This document shows, in pieces, positions 62,132 to 64,000 of a stretch of DNA of 64,000 nucleotides. Within the stretch, counting starts at the first letter, position 1. Each line of letters opens with the position of its first letter. The translations under genes and the position numbers were made by a program. The DNA is from Sporobacter sp963663605 (lineage in GTDB: Bacteria; Bacillota; Clostridia; Oscillospirales; Oscillospiraceae), in contig CAXXVF010000002.1 of assembly GCA_963663605.2 (NCBI GenBank), positions 2,542,001 to 2,606,000 of the forward strand, read 5' to 3'. The notes beneath the pieces are model-generated. The model saw only the letters and a list, made by a program, of their open reading frames with translations, made no database searches and was not told the origin of the DNA.

Positions 62132-62647
62132 ATGAAAAAACGTTATATTTTCCTGGCGGCTGTTTTTACGCTGGTCTTAGTATTGTCGGCCATTGTAAAT
62201 GTATCAAATACCTCATCCAGGGCCTTAAAAACTGAAGGTAATCGGATTGCGTTATTTGCAGATGCCTATGCCGTCATGATTGAATTTCTCACGAATGCCA
62301 ATCTTTTGCCGGAATTTGAGGCTGCAGAATTATTAGAAGAGAATTTGCGGTATGAGATATCTCAAGAAAGTATGGAAGTGCTTGCAAGTAAACTTGAGGA
62401 CATGTACCCGTATTCCTTTTCGATTTCATATGGGCATGACTGGGTAACGGCCCCAAAGAGTGATGATACCGCACGAATATACCTTTTTATTTCTCCAGAT
62501 TACAATGGATTTAATAAGGTTAAAGTAGAAGGCTTTATAAATAACCATACAAATCCTGTGGATATGTACTATATTTATCGAAACAGCTCGTGGGAATTAG
62601 TGGATGCAGAAGTTCTCTACCCAGATTGGAGCGTTCCGCGAATTTGA
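62132..62647 (+). CDS. AT-rich orphan protein with N-terminal membrane anchor
   Basis: This 171-residue protein starts at the ATG at 62132 behind AGGAGGG. It begins MKKRYIFLAAVFTLVLVLSAIVN, a signal or anchor helix with no lipobox Cys. The remaining domain is acidic, with an Asn-, Tyr- and Ser-rich C-terminus (NNHTNPVDMYYIYRNSSWEL), probably outside the membrane. I do not recognise it. The gene and its flanks are clearly richer in A+T than the neighbours, which suggests transfer. Confidence 0.7.
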   Translation: MKKRYIFLAAVFTLVLVLSAIVNVSNTSSRALKTEGNRIALFADAYAVMIEFLTNANLLPEFEAAELLEENLRYEISQESMEVLASKLEDMYPYSFSISYGHDWVTAPKSDDTARIYLFISPDYNGFNKVKVEGFINNHTNPVDMYYIYRNSSWELVDAEVLYPDWSVPRI

Positions 62648-62959
62648 AATGTTGACAATTTACCCCTAGTTATAAAATGATTATTTCAAATCCCGCCCGC
62701 CGCCCCTTTAGGCATAGGGCTCCGACCTATGCCTCGAACGGTGTTTGCTAAAGCTATGTATAAGGCCTGAAATTGCTCAAAAAATTGAAAAACAAAATTT
62801 TAATTTTCAGCCAAAAAATTTTTAAACATTTATTATTTGCATCGTTTAAAATTTTATACGCCGCAGATACTATAATTGTCGGGCACGTTAATATAGATTC
62901 AGTTGATACCAAAGAAATAAACAAAATATAATCAAAATTGATATAAGGAGCGATGATAT
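62648..62959. other. AT-rich intergenic stretch
   Basis: This 312-base gap has no coding frame. It contains a hairpin AGGCATAGG/CCTATGCCT (about 62710-62735). Just before that is TTCAAATCCCGC followed by CCGCCGC, which looks like the 3' T-loop and acceptor end of a tRNA without the rest of the gene. A TATAAT at 62871-62876 lacks a -35. The right end holds the ribosome site of the SASP gene. Confidence 0.5.
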
Positions 62960-63169
62960 ACGGCCAGAAAAAATCAGATCATTAATCCGAACGCGCGCAC
63001 CGCGCTTGACCGACTGAAAATGGAAACGGCAAACGAAGTCGGCGTTTCGCTCAAAGCCGGTTATAACGGCGATATCAAGACCAGAGAAGCCGGACAGATC
63101 GGCGGCAACATGGTGAAGAAAATGATAAAGGCCTATGAGGATCAGGCATCCTCCGGCAGCATGTATTGA
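62960..63169 (+). CDS. alpha/beta-type small acid-soluble spore protein, apparent ACG start
   Basis: The frame encodes a 69-residue SASP that coats spore DNA. The conserved stretches METANEVGVSLKAGYNGDIK and TREAGQIGGNMVKKMI are complete. An in-frame TGA lies at 62954-62956 and no ATG, GTG or TTG occurs before the conserved region. At the place where homologues have ATG-GCC (Met-Ala) there is ACG-GCC, preceded by AAGGAG at a normal distance. Either ACG is used as a start, or the start was lost by one transition, or the base is an error. The rest of the frame, including the GPR-protease region EVGVS, is undamaged. Confidence 0.85.
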   Translation, partial: TARKNQIINPNARTALDRLKMETANEVGVSLKAGYNGDIKTREAGQIGGNMVKKMIKAYEDQASSGSMY

Positions 63170-63176
63170 AAATTTA

Positions 63177-63212
63177 AAAGAAGGCTTATCCAAACGGATA
63201 AGCCTTCTTTTT
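63177..63212 (+). terminator. SASP gene terminator
   Basis: A perfect 15-bp stem AAAGAAGGCTTATCC/GGATAAGCCTTCTTT with loop AAAC is followed by more T. Confidence 0.92.
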
Positions 63213-63389
63213 ATAAATAGTTATGCAGCGCATTTAAATACATACAAAAATAAAACGACGATTATGGTTAAAATAGTAAATTGTGATGAAAATGTTATGG
63301 CGCTTGGGACGCGGGCAAGAAGTTAACAGCCGTTATGGAGAAATAATCTTTAAAATATTGGAAAACCATAATTTTTTCAACACATGTTT

Positions 63390-63407
63390 TTGTTAAGCTG
63401 TAAACGA
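63390..63407 (+). promoter_or_regulatory. possible Rex operator upstream of nuoE
   Basis: TTGTTAA-GCTG-TAAACGA resembles the clostridial Rex site TTGTTAANNNNTTAACAA (first half exact, second half 5 of 7). Rex senses NADH/NAD and controls NADH-linked redox operons, which fits the downstream gene. The rest of the 63213-63439 gap shows nothing else. Confidence 0.35.
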
Positions 63408-63439
63408 ACGAATCAAAATTGTGAAAGGGAGGCGTAAAA

Positions 63440-63937
63440 ATGAGTGCAACACCCGGCAAATGCTGTTGTTCGGAAGACGAGCAGGCGTTTTCTGAAATCG
63501 CTAATGTCATCGATCTGTATCGGGACAGAGAAGGAAGTCTCATCCAGATACTGCATGCATCGCAGGAGATCTACGGTTACTTGCCCCTGGAGCTCCAGGA
63601 ATTTATTGCTGTCTCTTTGGGCATCCCTGTTTCCGAGGTCACCGGCGTCGTAAGCTTTTATTCGTTTTTTTCGACAAAACCGCGGGGTAAGCACACGATC
63701 AGAGTCTGCCTCGGTACGGCCTGCTACGTCAGGGGCGGTAAAAAAATAATTGAGGCACTAATGGATAAACTCGGAATCAATGTCGGAGACACGACGGAGG
63801 ACGGGAAATTTACGTTTGAAGTGGCACGCTGTATCGGGGCATGCGGACTGGCCCCCGCCATGATGATCGACGAAAAGGTTTACAAGCAGGTCACACCCCA
63901 GAAACTGGGCAGAATCCTGGCCGAATACGACGACTGA
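63440..63937 (+). CDS. nuoE: NuoE/HndA-type [2Fe-2S] subunit
   Basis: This 165-residue thioredoxin-fold ferredoxin is of the 24-kDa NADH dehydrogenase family. The four cluster Cys are in CLGTACYV (two) and CIGACGLAP (two), and QEIYGYLP and GVVSFYSFF are family marks. An N-terminal CCC at residues 8-10 is unusual but outside the cluster site. The ATG follows AAAGGGAGG. In Clostridia this subunit occurs in electron-bifurcating [FeFe]-hydrogenases or NADH:ferredoxin enzymes, and the next gene begins 19 bases later. Confidence 0.93.
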   Translation: MSATPGKCCCSEDEQAFSEIANVIDLYRDREGSLIQILHASQEIYGYLPLELQEFIAVSLGIPVSEVTGVVSFYSFFSTKPRGKHTIRVCLGTACYVRGGKKIIEALMDKLGINVGDTTEDGKFTFEVARCIGACGLAPAMMIDEKVYKQVTPQKLGRILAEYDD

Positions 63938-63956
63938 AAAGGAGGTGGGCACGTAT

Positions 63957-64000
63957 GCTGATCAAAACGATTGAAGATCTAAGAAACATAAAAAGCAACT
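63957..64000 (+). CDS. next gene of the hydrogenase/dehydrogenase operon (cut by window edge)
   Basis: An ATG behind AAAGGAGGTG opens the frame MLIKTIEDLRNIKSN, which continues past the window. The start resembles the small [2Fe-2S] ferredoxin-like subunit that often follows nuoE in bifurcating hydrogenase operons, but a NuoF-type subunit is also possible. Confidence 0.6.

Noticed and set aside
62840..62876. sigma-G promoter for the SASP gene (GCATC and GATACTA elements)
   Set aside because: The spacing between the two elements is about 22 bases, outside the usual range, so I do not call it.

Overview
The window looks like chromosomal core sequence from an anaerobic, endospore-forming Firmicute of the class Clostridia, most likely the Oscillospirales/Oscillospiraceae. 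The sporulation genes are the spoIIA operon ending in sigF, a SpoIIQ-type M23 protein, spoIIE, and an alpha/beta-type small acid-soluble spore protein (SASP). The anaerobic genes are pyruvate:ferredoxin oxidoreductase, class III ribonucleotide reductase with its activase, an EFR1 ferredoxin-flavodoxin, and the start of an NADH-linked hydrogenase or dehydrogenase operon. Gram-positive markers are PolC, CtsR-type control and a short ThiI. A palindromic repeat at 40150-40288 resembles a dispersed repeat I associate with Oscillospiraceae genomes. The taxonomy is an inference from gene content.

Layout. 1-2700 (minus): an autoregulated XRE/DUF2975 module followed by an exported protein and an ABC ATPase. 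2737-4213 (minus): spoIIAA-spoIIAB-sigF. 4346-9217 (minus): valS, an EFR1 protein, trxA, and a thioredoxin reductase that lacks NADPH-binding motifs. 9333-22729 (plus): glnS, a spoIIQ-like gene, then the conserved pyrH-frr-uppS-cdsA-dxr-rseP-ispG-polC series, which joins nucleotide, translation, undecaprenyl, phospholipid and MEP isoprenoid functions to replication. 22797-26428 (minus): mtaD-ahcY-wecB (SAM by-product recycling plus UDP-GlcNAc epimerase). 26610-29313 (minus): spoIIE and a small membrane protein. 29614-41313 (minus): htpG, mreB, comFC, recD2, cinA, thiI, comM, dcd and a GyrI-like protein. 41622-45182 (plus): nifJ. 46539-51800 (minus): nrdDG and an SLH/GLUG surface protein. 52012-56120 (plus): an MFS transporter, an ECF sigma factor with a membrane partner, and a methyltransferase. 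57452-61094 (minus): the cbpA-clpB chaperone operon. 61375-64000 (plus): a degenerate peptide deformylase, an AT-rich orphan gene, the SASP gene, and nuoE plus the start of the next gene.

Two copies of one 1284-bp IS3-family (IS150-like) element with identical predicted proteins lie at 45219-46502 and 56143-57426. Removing each element with one copy of its 3-bp target duplication restores an intrinsic terminator, and each insertion falls in the terminator loop. This is the strongest unexpected observation. Other notable points are: a SASP gene whose expected ATG is ACG; a thioredoxin reductase of probable ferredoxin-dependent (FFTR/DTR-like) type; a peptide deformylase homologue lacking its catalytic Glu and one metal His; an mtaD-ahcY overlap that suggests an S-inosylhomocysteine route; a consensus valS promoter followed at once by an intrinsic terminator; and a spoIIE promoter with a 21-bp spacer like the Spo0A-activated promoters of Bacillus. 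No rRNA gene, complete tRNA gene or CRISPR array was seen.
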